From Fibrobacter sp. UWT2 (GTDB taxonomy: Bacteria; Fibrobacterota; Fibrobacteria; Fibrobacterales; Fibrobacteraceae), in contig NZ_FRBF01000009.1 in the NCBI RefSeq assembly GCF_900142545.1, forward strand, positions 1 through 64,000: DNA of 64,000 nt, read 5' to 3'. Both the position numbers and the translations under genes were made by a program. Below the pieces are notes generated by a model. That model was not told the DNA's origin, searched no databases, and saw only the letters and a program-made list of their open reading frames with translations. Position 1 is the first letter of the stretch, and each line of letters starts with the position of its first letter. This document shows, piece after piece, positions 24,035-32,306 of this stretch.

Positions 24035-25171
24035 TTAAAAATCTTCTTCAGCTGCAGGGGCTTCCGCTTCTTCTACTGTGGGTGCTTCCGGTGCATCTAC
24101 AGGTTCTTCTGCGGGAACTTCGGTGGCATTTGCCTCGCTGGATTCTTCTGCCGGAGCCTCGGCTTTTTCGGACTCGGTTTTCTCGTTTGCACCACGGACG
24201 TAACCCTTGTCTTTAGCGATTTCGTCGGGAGTCTTGTCTTTGCCGAATTGCTGTCTAAAGTAGAGTACGTTAGTCGTGAAGCTGGACTTGCCTGCGTAAT
24301 CGTAACCGAGAACCGGGTGCAGCGAACTAATCTGCAGAGCAATTGCAATGCCGAAACGGAATCCGTTGTTACCCTTGACGGTAATGTCGGGGTAGATTTC
24401 GTTCTTTCTGAAAATGTCGTAAGGGTCTTGTTGGTAGAGCTCGCCGTAAGACATCATTTCGGCGCTCTGGTAGCCAAGCGACATCATGACTTCGAAGAAG
24501 TTGACGGGCTTGTAACCGAAAACGAACGAAAAATTGTGAGTGGAAATATCAAGACCCAGCTTGCCGTCGAATTCGTCGGGGCGGTAGCCGATGGTGCTGG
24601 AGTTGTAACCGTAAACAATGCTCACGTCAAACGGTTGTGCAGCCTTGGGGAGCATGTACTGGAAAAAGTGACCGAAACTGTACTGGAATCCGATACCGAA
24701 CAGGCTGAACTTGCGAAGTTCGCTGATGGAAGGCAGGTACATCATGCGGAGTACGGCTCTGAAGTGGTAGAAGCTTGCGCCCATCTGCAGGTAGGGATAG
24801 GTGAATACGCCGAGGCCATTCAGGGTCTTGTTACCGTAAATGGTGTCGGAGGGAGCTTCCGGATTGCCGTGGTCGCCAAAAATGGTCGGCTTGCCGCCAT
24901 CGTAGCTTCTGTCGTCATCGCCAATGGGGATGAGTGAAATGGGGAGACCCGCTTCAAAGGTGAAGCTTTGAGGAACCGAGGCGCTCACATACCAGTTGCT
25001 GTTGAGAACGTTGCCCAGGTTGTCGATGATGGGCTTGACGTAACCGGAACGATTGCCAAGTTGGCTATCGAACGCGGACATGGATTCGTATTCAGTGGCC
25101 CAGCCGCCTTCTTCCATAGCGGATACTGCGGCGGCCCCCATTAAAAATGCTGCTAGAAATAACTTTTTCAT
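24035..25171 (-). CDS. Outer-membrane beta-barrel-like protein with acidic Ala/Pro/Glu tail
   Basis: A 378-residue exported protein. The ATG at 25171 is chosen because the signal peptide MKKLFLAAFLMGAAAVSA follows it directly; the frame stays open further upstream but without signal features. The middle consists of alternating aromatic and glycine segments, such as FSLFGIGFQYSFGHFFQY and FSFVFGYKPVNFFEVMMSLGY, as in outer-membrane barrels. The last ~60 residues are a low-complexity Glu/Ala/Pro tail of unknown use. A TATATTTG box ends 7 nt before the ATG. I do not recognise a named family; some features recall DUF6588 proteins. Confidence 0.75.
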   Translation of the reverse strand: MKKLFLAAFLMGAAAVSAMEEGGWATEYESMSAFDSQLGNRSGYVKPIIDNLGNVLNSNWYVSASVPQSFTFEAGLPISLIPIGDDDRSYDGGKPTIFGDHGNPEAPSDTIYGNKTLNGLGVFTYPYLQMGASFYHFRAVLRMMYLPSISELRKFSLFGIGFQYSFGHFFQYMLPKAAQPFDVSIVYGYNSSTIGYRPDEFDGKLGLDISTHNFSFVFGYKPVNFFEVMMSLGYQSAEMMSYGELYQQDPYDIFRKNEIYPDITVKGNNGFRFGIAIALQISSLHPVLGYDYAGKSSFTTNVLYFRQQFGKDKTPDEIAKDKGYVRGANEKTESEKAEAPAEESSEANATEVPAEEPVDAPEAPTVEEAEAPAAEEDF

Positions 25172-25178
25172 ACCGCGC

Positions 25179-25186
25179 CAAATATA
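25179..25186 (-). promoter_or_regulatory. TATATTTG box 7 nt upstream of the barrel protein gene
   Basis: Same -7-like box as at batD and nadA, 7 nt before the ATG at 25171. It also argues for that start over any upstream one. Confidence 0.45.
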
Positions 25187-25235
25187 GAAAAAGCGCCTTT
25201 GATGCTTGTAAATAAGGCGGGGGAACTGCCCTAAA

Positions 25236-25907
25236 TTAGAATTGGTATTGCACCGAAACCGTGGCCAGAACGAATGACTGCCACAGGTAGGGATCAAGAT
25301 CGTTGGTTTCTACGCGAGAACAGTGGACGTTCTTGAACCATGCTTCATAAATCTTGATGGCGGGAACCATGGAAATGTTGTCGGTAATATAGTAATGGAT
25401 ATTTGCTATAAAGGCAACAGCCGATCCCATGAATTCGGCGTCGTAAGTGTCGGGTGAGAATATGGCGATGTCGTCACTCTTGACGCTATTGTAAGAGTAT
25501 CCGAGGCCAAAACCCACCTGGAAAAAGTCGGGGTAGAATAAGTTGTATGTAGCCTCGAGGCCAAATCTCCAGATACGGGTATCTTGCTTGTAGGATTCAT
25601 CCGGAAAATCGGCAATGACTTGTTCGGAAGTCCAGTACTGGAAACTCATTGCAAAGGAGAATGCTCCGAGATTCACACCCAGCATAAGGTCCGGTGTGGC
25701 GACAAATTCCAGTGCGGGCGGATGAATGTAGCCCTTGACTCCGGCGGAGTCTTTTCCCGAAATGGCACGTTCGTTAAAGTCGCCCTTTGAAACTTGGGCG
25801 CCCATACCGAGACTTGCAAAATAGGAACGAGGCCAATGGTATTCTTCAGCAAATGTAAAACTTGCACAAAGACAAATAAGCAATGCGATGATTTTCAACT
25901 TTTTCAT
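25236..25907 (-). CDS. Predicted outer-membrane beta-barrel protein
   Basis: A 223-residue exported protein: signal peptide KLKIIALLICLCASFTFA, then alternating beta segments rich in aromatic residues, ending in SVQYQF. A terminal Phe preceded by alternating hydrophobic residues is the usual C-terminal beta-signal of outer-membrane barrels. It may be a small porin-like or OmpW/OmpX-like protein. The next gene downstream is another barrel protein, 64 bp away, and nadA lies 26 bp upstream in the same direction, so these genes may share transcripts. Confidence 0.7.
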   Translation of the reverse strand: MKKLKIIALLICLCASFTFAEEYHWPRSYFASLGMGAQVSKGDFNERAISGKDSAGVKGYIHPPALEFVATPDLMLGVNLGAFSFAMSFQYWTSEQVIADFPDESYKQDTRIWRFGLEATYNLFYPDFFQVGFGLGYSYNSVKSDDIAIFSPDTYDAEFMGSAVAFIANIHYYITDNISMVPAIKIYEAWFKNVHCSRVETNDLDPYLWQSFVLATVSVQYQF

Positions 25908-25933
25908 TTTTTTTAACCCCTAACCAACATCCC

Positions 25934-26950
25934 CTACTTAGCTGCGTAATAGAACATCGCGTCGATGCACTTCTTGGCGGCAACGCGAACGCTTTCGTCG
26001 AGTTCCACGTGCTGAGCCTTTTCCGGATGACGCAAGGTCTCCAAAATGTTTTCGAGCGAGTTCGACTTCATGTACTTGCACATGCTGCAGCTGCCGATAA
26101 AGGTCTTTTTCGGGAATTCGTACTGCATGCGTGCGTTCAGACCGCATTCGGTGAGCAGGAGGAACGGGGTGCCTTCGGGCTGTTCCTTGATGTAGTTCAC
26201 CATCTGGCCGGTGCTGCCCACGTAGTCGCTCAAAAGGGCAACGCCCGGGTGACATTCGGGGTGGCTGACCACCTTGAGGCCCGGGTTCTGGCTGCGGAAG
26301 AAGTTGATGAGCTCGGAATCGTAGGTTTCGTGCACGTAGCAGCAGCCGCTGTGGAGCACGATTTCTTTCTTGATGCCGCGCTTCTGCATTTCGTCGATGA
26401 GGTTCTGGCCCATGAGACCATCCGGCACGAACACGATCTTGTCGTTTTCGAGGCTGGAGACAATCTTCATCACGTTGCTGCTGGTGACGCACACGTCGCA
26501 GTTCGCCTTCACGTCGGCGGTGGTGTTGATGTAGCACACGAAGGTGTGGTCGGGGTACTTTTCGCGGAGAGCCTTGACCTCAGCACCGGTAATGGAGTCG
26601 GCGAGGCTGCAACCCGTGAGCGGACCCGGAATGAGCACATCCTTGGTCGGATTCAAAATCTTGGCGGTTTCGCCCATAAAGCGTACTGCAGAGAACACGA
26701 TGGTCTTGGCGCTCACCTTGGTGGCGTCCTGGCTCAGCTTGAAGCTGTCGCCATCGTAGTCGGCAACGCCCAGGATGATTTCGGGGGCCACATAGCTGTG
26801 GGCGAGGATCACGGCGTCGCGTTCCTTTTTGAGTTCGTTGATTTCGTTGATGAGCGGGAGCATCTGTTCGCATTTTTCCATGGAATAGGTGCAAAGCACG
26901 GCGCCCGGCTGGATAGAGCTAAGACGTTTATAGAGTTCTTCTGCAGTCAT
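25934..26950 (-). CDS. nadA: Quinolinate synthase A
   Basis: A 338-residue enzyme that condenses iminoaspartate with dihydroxyacetone phosphate to quinolinate for NAD synthesis, using a [4Fe-4S] cluster. Typical sequences are DAVILAHSYVAPEIILGVADYDGDS, VFSAVRFMGETAKILNP, ANCDVCVTSSN, FVPDGLMGQNL, SHPECHPGV, TECGLNARM and SCSMCKYMK; the three cluster cysteines lie in the NCDVC, TECG and CSMC segments. The ATG at 26950 is chosen on homology. A TATATTTA box ends 5 nt before it, so the mRNA may be leaderless. nadB and nadC are not in the window. Confidence 0.95.
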   Translation of the reverse strand: MTAEELYKRLSSIQPGAVLCTYSMEKCEQMLPLINEINELKKERDAVILAHSYVAPEIILGVADYDGDSFKLSQDATKVSAKTIVFSAVRFMGETAKILNPTKDVLIPGPLTGCSLADSITGAEVKALREKYPDHTFVCYINTTADVKANCDVCVTSSNVMKIVSSLENDKIVFVPDGLMGQNLIDEMQKRGIKKEIVLHSGCCYVHETYDSELINFFRSQNPGLKVVSHPECHPGVALLSDYVGSTGQMVNYIKEQPEGTPFLLLTECGLNARMQYEFPKKTFIGSCSMCKYMKSNSLENILETLRHPEKAQHVELDESVRVAAKKCIDAMFYYAAK

Positions 26951-26955
26951 GCCCC

Positions 26956-26963
26956 TAAATATA
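26956..26963 (-). promoter_or_regulatory. TATATTTA box 5 nt upstream of nadA
   Basis: -7-like box 5 nt before the nadA ATG, with only GGGGC between. It supports a leaderless start. Confidence 0.45.
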
Positions 26964-26983
26964 GCAAATTGTAAAAAAATTTC

Positions 26984-26991
26984 TATATTTG
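26984..26991 (+). promoter_or_regulatory. TATATTTG box for the cobalamin riboswitch transcript
   Basis: TATATTTG about 30 nt before the first recognisable riboswitch helix, back to back with the nadA box. No clear -35 is visible. Confidence 0.45.
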
Positions 26992-27014
26992 GACGAAGAA
27001 AGTTTCCTGTGCCC

Positions 27015-27178
27015 TGAAAAGCCCATGTGGGAGCCCTACTGGGAGGCCTGCAAGGAGAGAATCCCGTGAAAACCGGGAGCGGTCGCGCCGCTGTAAGGGA
27101 GGACGAAACCGGCATAAACCAATGTCTATATAGATGTGAAGGAGCCGGAAGTAGATGGATCCCCGAGCCAGAAGAACT
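27015..27178 (+). promoter_or_regulatory. Cobalamin riboswitch
   Basis: The diagnostic core is present: GAATCCCGTGAAAACCGGGA (starting about 27058), then GCGGTCGCGCCGCTGTAAG (about 27078-27096) and a distal AGCCAGAAGAACTG (about 27167-27180) corresponding to the B12-box helix. The GCCGG/CCGGC words around 27108 and 27143 form a peripheral helix. It lies about 25 nt before the start of a TonB-dependent receptor. The ribosome-binding GAGGAACG follows directly, which suggests control of translation by adenosylcobalamin-type ligands, known for this family. Confidence 0.9.
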
Positions 27179-27202
27179 GTGGGAAACGCTTTTTGAGGAA
27201 CG

Positions 27203-29224
27203 ATGCGAACGACGTCATTCTACAAAGCCGCTTTCGGAGCGGTGCTTCTGTGCTGTGCTTGGGGAACCGCCTTTGCGCAGGCGGTTGATAATGCTGCCCC
27301 GGTACAGGATCTTGGTGTATCCGAGGTTGAAGGTGGCGTAGAATATTTACCCGCAAATGACGTTAGTTATACCGAAATCAAGTCGGCGGCCTGGGAAGGC
27401 AAGTCGCTTACCGCAGCGGATTTGCTGTCCACTTTACCGGGAATCCAATCGTACAAGCAGGGTGGGTTGGGGAGTTTTCAGACCGTTTCGATTCGTGGAA
27501 TTGCGGCCCGAAACATTTTGATTTGTGTAGACGGCGTGCCCCTGAACGACGCTAGTGGTGGCGCGGTGAATTTGGCGTCTGTAGACTTGAACCAGATGGA
27601 AAAGATTGAGGTCTACAAGAACAATGTACCAGCGAAGTTCGGTGTATCGGGCTTGGGTGGCGCCATCAATTTCGTGACGAAAAACGCCGTGAAAAAAGGC
27701 GGGCGAGTTTTGGCAGCCTACGGTAACCACAATACGTGGGAGGGCTCGTTCCAAGTAGCGGCACCTGTGACCGACAGCATCATGTTCGCGTCGTCTTTTG
27801 CAACAAGGCATTCCGATAACGACTACGAGTACCTGAACCGTAACGGCACGCAATACAATGACGATGACGACTACATGGCGACTCGTGAAAACGCTCAGTA
27901 TACCGATGTGTCTGGAAACGTTCAGTTCCGTATTCTGCACGGAAACGGTTACTTTTCAACTTTGTCTGTAACGGCTTCTCGCTTTGAAGGGGGAAACCCC
28001 GGAAAAGAAGAACAGCAAACGAAAGTGGCTAAGTTTGTAGGAGAATCGGCGCTCATTCGTTACGGCCTTGAATCGGACAGCTACTTTGACGATAGACTTT
28101 TCTTGTATGGAGGCATTTCGGCGCGATTTGACAAGAATTTGTCGAGTGCCTATTATCCGTTAGACCGTATCGGTTACGGCAACAACCGTTTTATGGAATA
28201 TGGCGCCGCCACTTATAAAATTGTTCCTGAAATTTCGGCTGATTTTACGCCTGTAAAACGCTTGAAAGGCTCTGCTCGGATTGCAGGGGAGTGGGAACGA
28301 GCCGAGGCCCGTGGCGATTCTAAGGAATGGTCGCTGGATCGGTGGACTTTGATGGGCTCCGGTGATTTGTATTACCAAATATTTAAGTATGGTGGCCTGG
28401 GCGGCGAAGGCTCAGTTCAATTCTTGAAGGATAACTTGAATGATGGCGTCTTTGTGCAGCCTTCCGGGTCGCATATTCTAGAAGATGCGACTGACCGTGA
28501 TGCTACTTTTGCGGGTAGGCTTTATACGCGCTTAGGGGCTTCCGAATCGCCTTTGGCAGGTGAAGTTTCGATAGGTCGCTTTTACCAGCAGCCTGCCCTG
28601 ATGGAACTTTATGGAACTTTCCCCGGTGCACTTTCGAATCCGAACCTCAAACGAGAAAAGGCGACGAAGTTTGAAGCTGCAGGACTTTATAAATTCCCCG
28701 GAAAACATACGACGCTTCGTGCTGCGTATTTTGAGTCGCATATACATGATGGAATTTGCTGGGTCATTTCGGTGGAACTTTTGCGTGCCGAAAACGTGGC
28801 GCGCTCGCTTGTACGCGGTGCAGAATTTGAACTTAATAGCAGTCCTTCAAAATTCTTGGATGTACTGTTGCGTGTGACCTTCCAAAAAACAGAAGACCGG
28901 AGTAATTCCAATACGTACCATGGCAATATGCTTCCTGGTGAACCTGCTCGCGACTATCTCGCCGAGGCGACGCTCCATTTGCCGTTGCATTTTGATTTTA
29001 CCTGGACTTCGCAGTGGCGAAGCGTAATCTATAGCGATCGAGCGAATAAGATGGACCAGCCCGCCGTGGCGACGCACCGTGCAAACCTTGCGTATTTCCC
29101 GTTCGATAAAACGCGTTTGACTTTTACCGTGGATAATATTACCGACGAAAAGTATCGAAATTTCTATACGCCCTTCCCTATGCCTGGGCGAGAATACAAG
29201 TTCACAATCATACAGGGGTTCTAG
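27203..29224 (+). CDS. btuB: TonB-dependent receptor, BtuB-like (cobalamin uptake)
   Basis: A 673-residue outer-membrane receptor with a signal peptide (residues 1-24), an N-terminal plug (LSTLPGIQSYKQGGLGSFQTVSIRGI, VDGVPLND, GVSGLGGAINFVTK) and a C-terminal 22-strand-type barrel ending NFYTPFPMPGREYKFTIIQGF. The terminal Phe and GREY-x-F words are typical. The preceding cobalamin riboswitch gives the substrate assignment: corrinoid import driven by TonB. The start is supported by GAGG 5 nt upstream. A beta-propeller lipoprotein follows 38 nt later and probably forms the surface lid or capture protein. Confidence 0.88.
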   Translation: MRTTSFYKAAFGAVLLCCAWGTAFAQAVDNAAPVQDLGVSEVEGGVEYLPANDVSYTEIKSAAWEGKSLTAADLLSTLPGIQSYKQGGLGSFQTVSIRGIAARNILICVDGVPLNDASGGAVNLASVDLNQMEKIEVYKNNVPAKFGVSGLGGAINFVTKNAVKKGGRVLAAYGNHNTWEGSFQVAAPVTDSIMFASSFATRHSDNDYEYLNRNGTQYNDDDDYMATRENAQYTDVSGNVQFRILHGNGYFSTLSVTASRFEGGNPGKEEQQTKVAKFVGESALIRYGLESDSYFDDRLFLYGGISARFDKNLSSAYYPLDRIGYGNNRFMEYGAATYKIVPEISADFTPVKRLKGSARIAGEWERAEARGDSKEWSLDRWTLMGSGDLYYQIFKYGGLGGEGSVQFLKDNLNDGVFVQPSGSHILEDATDRDATFAGRLYTRLGASESPLAGEVSIGRFYQQPALMELYGTFPGALSNPNLKREKATKFEAAGLYKFPGKHTTLRAAYFESHIHDGICWVISVELLRAENVARSLVRGAEFELNSSPSKFLDVLLRVTFQKTEDRSNSNTYHGNMLPGEPARDYLAEATLHLPLHFDFTWTSQWRSVIYSDRANKMDQPAVATHRANLAYFPFDKTRLTFTVDNITDEKYRNFYTPFPMPGREYKFTIIQGF

Positions 29225-29262
29225 CCCCCGCGCTTAAAGCGTAAAGCCAGAAAAGGAAAAAC

Positions 29263-30459
29263 ATGAAACAGATGAAAAATAAACTTATTGCGGGCGCCGC
29301 TTTGGCTAGCCTTGCATTCGGTCTCGTGGCTTGCGGTGACGATTCTAGCTCTACGGTGCTGGTCGTCGGCGGCGACGATACGGAACTCAGCTCTTCGTCC
29401 AACGACGATGCAAGCAGCTCTTCTGTGGCTGAAGAAAGCTCTTCTTCTGTCGAAAATACTGTAACGGCGGCTGTGTTTGGCTCTGACTACAAGACCGGCG
29501 AACTCCGTTGGATTGACAAGGATGGCAAGCTTTCTAAAAAGAGCATTGCGTTCTTCCAGGATTCCAAGGTGATTGCAAACGGTTCCGATTTGTATGTTCT
29601 CGAACGCATGAAGGCGGACAATATCACGAAGTTGAATTCCAAGGAACTTGAAGAAAAGGGTGCAGAAGCTGTTGTCTGGCAGATTTCGCTGGACGATAAC
29701 GCAAACCCGACCGACATGGTCTTCAGTGGTGAAAATGCTTGGGTGGCTCTCCAGAATGCAGACTCCCTGGTGATGATTTCTACTAAGGACGGCAAGATTT
29801 CTAAGTCTATCAAGACGACGGAATTTGCTTACGAAGGCGAAACCTCTCCGTATGTCGCAGACATTGAGCTCAACGATGGCAAACTCTATGTGTTGATGCA
29901 GCGCTACACGATGGATCCGACTACTTGGGCAACGACCTATCCGGAAGGCCTCCTCGCCATTTACGATGCTTCTACCGGTGCCCTGAAGGATACCGTGCAG
30001 TTGCTGAAGAAGAATCCCACTGCCATGACGTTCTTTGATGGCAACCTTTATGTGGCAAGCCAGGGCGAATACAATGCTGCTTATGGCACCGATGCCGATG
30101 AAGAACGTGGTATTGAAAAGGTGAACCTTGCCGAAAAGAAGTCTGAACTGGTTGTGTCCGGCAAGACTCTCGGTGGTGGTATTTATGCCTTTGTCGCCGA
30201 AGATGGAATTGCCTACGCCGCCGTTTACAAGGCCTATGGCAATGTGCCTCTTGCCAAGGTTGATCTTGCTGCAAAGAAGGCCTCTACGGTTGAAGGCATT
30301 GCTGATGCTGAAGGCTCCCTCGCAGTGAAGGGTGGCGTTGTTTATGTGGGTGACCGCAGCTATGGTGCCGAAAAGATCTTTGTTGTCAAGGATGGCAAGG
30401 CTACGGCTGTTGAATCTGTGGAAGGCGCACTCGCCCCGTACAGCATTACGCTGCTTTAA
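29263..30459 (+). CDS. Surface lipoprotein, beta-propeller, BtuG-like
   Basis: A 398-residue lipoprotein: signal peptide with lipobox GLVAC, a Ser/Asp-rich linker (residues ~25-70, many S-S-S-S runs), then repeated blades of about 45 residues (VFGSDYKTGELRWID, IANGSDLYVLERM, SGENAWVALQNADSLVMIS, DGKLYVLMQRY, DGNLYVASQGEY, GGVVYVGDRSYG). In Bacteroidota the lipoprotein BtuG, a seven-bladed propeller, binds cobalamin with BtuB. Here the same architecture sits directly behind a B12-riboswitch-controlled btuB. The homology is by architecture and context; I cannot show ligand residues. Confidence 0.75.
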   Translation: MKQMKNKLIAGAALASLAFGLVACGDDSSSTVLVVGGDDTELSSSSNDDASSSSVAEESSSSVENTVTAAVFGSDYKTGELRWIDKDGKLSKKSIAFFQDSKVIANGSDLYVLERMKADNITKLNSKELEEKGAEAVVWQISLDDNANPTDMVFSGENAWVALQNADSLVMISTKDGKISKSIKTTEFAYEGETSPYVADIELNDGKLYVLMQRYTMDPTTWATTYPEGLLAIYDASTGALKDTVQLLKKNPTAMTFFDGNLYVASQGEYNAAYGTDADEERGIEKVNLAEKKSELVVSGKTLGGGIYAFVAEDGIAYAAVYKAYGNVPLAKVDLAAKKASTVEGIADAEGSLAVKGGVVYVGDRSYGAEKIFVVKDGKATAVESVEGALAPYSITLL

Positions 30460-30462
30460 TGA

Positions 30463-30527
30463 AGAACCTTAAGGTTCTGTAACCAAGTCCATTGCCCTGC
30501 GGATCAGTTCCGCGGGGCTTTTTGTTT
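30463..30527 (+). terminator. Terminator of the btuB operon, inside the 3' end of dusA
   Basis: A palindrome AGAACCTTAAGGTTCT (30463-30478) is followed by GCCCTGCGG-ATCAGTT-CCGCGGGGC (30494-30518) and TTTTTGTTTT. The second hairpin with its T-run is a good intrinsic terminator for the plus strand. It lies within the last codons of the convergent dusA gene. Confidence 0.7.
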
Positions 30528-31452
30528 TGGGGGCGTTTTCGCCGAGATACTGGCGGTATTTGCGGGCGCCGGGTTTGCCGTTAAAGAGGCCGTACAGGTG
30601 ACGCACCAAAATGGTGGCGGGCGTTCCGCGGGCCGCTTCCATTTCCACATAGGGGAGGTAGGCTTCGAGCAGCGCTTTGCGACTTTCGGGCTTTTTTGCG
30701 GAAGTGTCGTTGAAAATTCTTTCGTCGGCATCGCGCAGGAACCACGGATTTTCGTAGGCTTCGCGACCGACCATCACTCCGTCTAAATCTTGGAGCTGTT
30801 CAAGCGTCTGGTCAAGCGTCTTGATGCCGCCATTGATTGAAATGTTCAACTGCGGCATTTCTGCCTTGAGGCGGTGTACGGTATCGTAGTTCAGCGGAGG
30901 CACTTCGCGGTTTTCTTTAGGGCTTAAGCCCTTGAGCCATGCCTTGCGGGCGTGAACAATGAACACGCGGCAGCCGGCGTCGGCAATGGTGCCGATAAAG
31001 TCGCGGAAGAATTCCCAAGAGTCCAATTCGTCGACACCGATACGGCACTTGATGGACACCGGAATGCTCACGGCGTCTTGCATGGCCTTAAAGCAGTCGG
31101 CAACTAGGTTCTTGTCTTTCATGAGGCAAGCGCCAAAGTTCCCGTTCTGCACTCGGTCCGAAGGGCATCCGCAATTCAGGTTGACTTCCTGAAAGCCGGA
31201 TTCTTCGATCATCTTGCTGCATTTGGCCAAATCGGACGGATTCGAACCGCCCAGTTGCAAAACAGCGGGGTATTCGAATTCCTGATGACGCAGGAACATA
31301 TCCGGGTCGGTATGCAGCAGCGCGTTGGTCGTGACCATTTCGCTGTATAACAAGATGTGCTTTGACAATAACCGCAAAAAATACCGTTCGTGACGGTCGG
31401 TGCAGTCAAGCATCGGGGCAATCGAAAGTCTGCGGTTAAAGTCGATATTCAT
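30469..31452 (-). CDS. dusA: tRNA-dihydrouridine synthase, DusA type
   Basis: A 327-residue FMN enzyme that reduces uridines in the tRNA D-loop. Typical parts: LSIAPMLDCTDRHERYFLRLLS, LYSEMVTTNALL, VLQLGGSNP, EVNLNCGCPSDRVQNGNFGACLM (catalytic Cys), SIKCRIGVD and FIVHARKAWLKGLSPKENR, the last being characteristic of DusA. SINGGIKT and DGVMVGREAYENPW bind FMN phosphate. It starts with a 1-nt overlap with the stop of the upstream CnoX-like gene (TAATG), so both are one operon. Its 3' coding end contains the terminator of the convergent btuB operon. Confidence 0.93.
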   Translation of the reverse strand: MNIDFNRRLSIAPMLDCTDRHERYFLRLLSKHILLYSEMVTTNALLHTDPDMFLRHQEFEYPAVLQLGGSNPSDLAKCSKMIEESGFQEVNLNCGCPSDRVQNGNFGACLMKDKNLVADCFKAMQDAVSIPVSIKCRIGVDELDSWEFFRDFIGTIADAGCRVFIVHARKAWLKGLSPKENREVPPLNYDTVHRLKAEMPQLNISINGGIKTLDQTLEQLQDLDGVMVGREAYENPWFLRDADERIFNDTSAKKPESRKALLEAYLPYVEMEAARGTPATILVRHLYGLFNGKPGARKYRQYLGENAPKTKSPAELIRRAMDLVTEP

Positions 31453-32276
31453 TAGATAAACATCATCGTGTTGAGTTTGGCACGGTACTTCCAGGTGAGT
31501 TCATGCTTCGGACCGAGAACTCCGAACAAAGTAAGCATTGCCTTCTTGGCGGCGCCGTCGTTCCATTCGGGAGATTCTACGTACAGGTTCAAGAATGCCT
31601 GCAATGCGCTTTCAAAGTCTTCAGCGCAAGCGAGCTTGCATGCTTCGTGGTACACAATCGCTTCTTTGCCTTGCACGTCCTTCTTGGCGGCTTCGGCGTG
31701 GAAGTCGAGAAGTTCCAGCAGCGATTTTGCTTCGCGGTACTGGTCGTCGGCTTCGGTAAACTTGGCGAGTACGGACTTTGCCTTTTCAGTGTCGCCCATG
31801 CCGAGGCTTGCCTTTGCCCACAAGAGCTGCAGCTTCTTGTCGTCAGGGGTCTTGGCGAGCGCTTCGTCGAGCATCGGGAGCGCTTGGTCAAAATTCTTTT
31901 GGGCAATAGCGTCTTCGAGAGCTGCCTGGAAACGGGCTTCGTCGCTTACGAAGAACTTTTCGAGACGTTTCTTGAGGTCTGCTTCGGGGAGCACGCCCTG
32001 GATAACATCTGCAATCTGGCCTTTTTCAACGATGTGGACTTCGGGCACCGAGCGTACGCGGAATGCCTGAATCAGCTGCATATTTTCGCGTTCGTCGCAG
32101 CTTACGACACCGAGCGTAAAGTCCATGCTGGTGGAAAGCTGTCCCAACAATTGGGAATAGGGTGCGCAGTCGGGGTATTCTGCGGAAGAGAAAAGCACCG
32201 CTACGGCGCGGGTTTCAGAGGCCTGTGCGACCTCGGTCTCAAAATTTTCAGCGGTAATCTGTACTACTTTAGCCAT
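31452..32276 (-). CDS. cnoX: CnoX/YbbN-like thioredoxin-TPR chaperone
   Basis: A 274-residue protein: an N-terminal thioredoxin fold (residues 1-110; AVLFSSAEYPDCAPYSQLL, VVSCDERENMQLIQAFRVRSVPEVHIV) followed by a TPR-like helical region (FQAALEDAIAQKNFDQALPMLDEAL...). The usual CxxC is replaced by a single cysteine (PDCAPY), as in CnoX-type holdases that protect proteins and pass them to GroEL. A redox role by the classic dithiol is thus excluded. A TATATTTG box ends 4 nt before the ATG. The ATG is only 30 bp from that of the divergent zinc-ribbon gene. Confidence 0.75.
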   Translation of the reverse strand: MAKVVQITAENFETEVAQASETRAVAVLFSSAEYPDCAPYSQLLGQLSTSMDFTLGVVSCDERENMQLIQAFRVRSVPEVHIVEKGQIADVIQGVLPEADLKKRLEKFFVSDEARFQAALEDAIAQKNFDQALPMLDEALAKTPDDKKLQLLWAKASLGMGDTEKAKSVLAKFTEADDQYREAKSLLELLDFHAEAAKKDVQGKEAIVYHEACKLACAEDFESALQAFLNLYVESPEWNDGAAKKAMLTLFGVLGPKHELTWKYRAKLNTMMFI

Positions 32277-32280
32277 GCCA

Positions 32281-32288
32281 CAAATATA
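32281..32288 (-). promoter_or_regulatory. TATATTTG box 4 nt upstream of cnoX
   Basis: -7-like box within the 30-bp divergent intergenic region; with only TGGC before the ATG the transcript is predicted to be leaderless. Confidence 0.5.
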
Positions 32289-32293
32289 GTTAT

Positions 32294-32301
32294 TATATTA
32301 G
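32294..32301 (+). promoter_or_regulatory. TATATTAG box 5 nt upstream of the zinc-ribbon gene
   Basis: -10-like TATATT (32294-32299) 7 nt before the ATG at 32307. The matching -35 region would lie inside the divergent cnoX coding region. Confidence 0.4.
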
Positions 32302-32306
32302 GGTAT

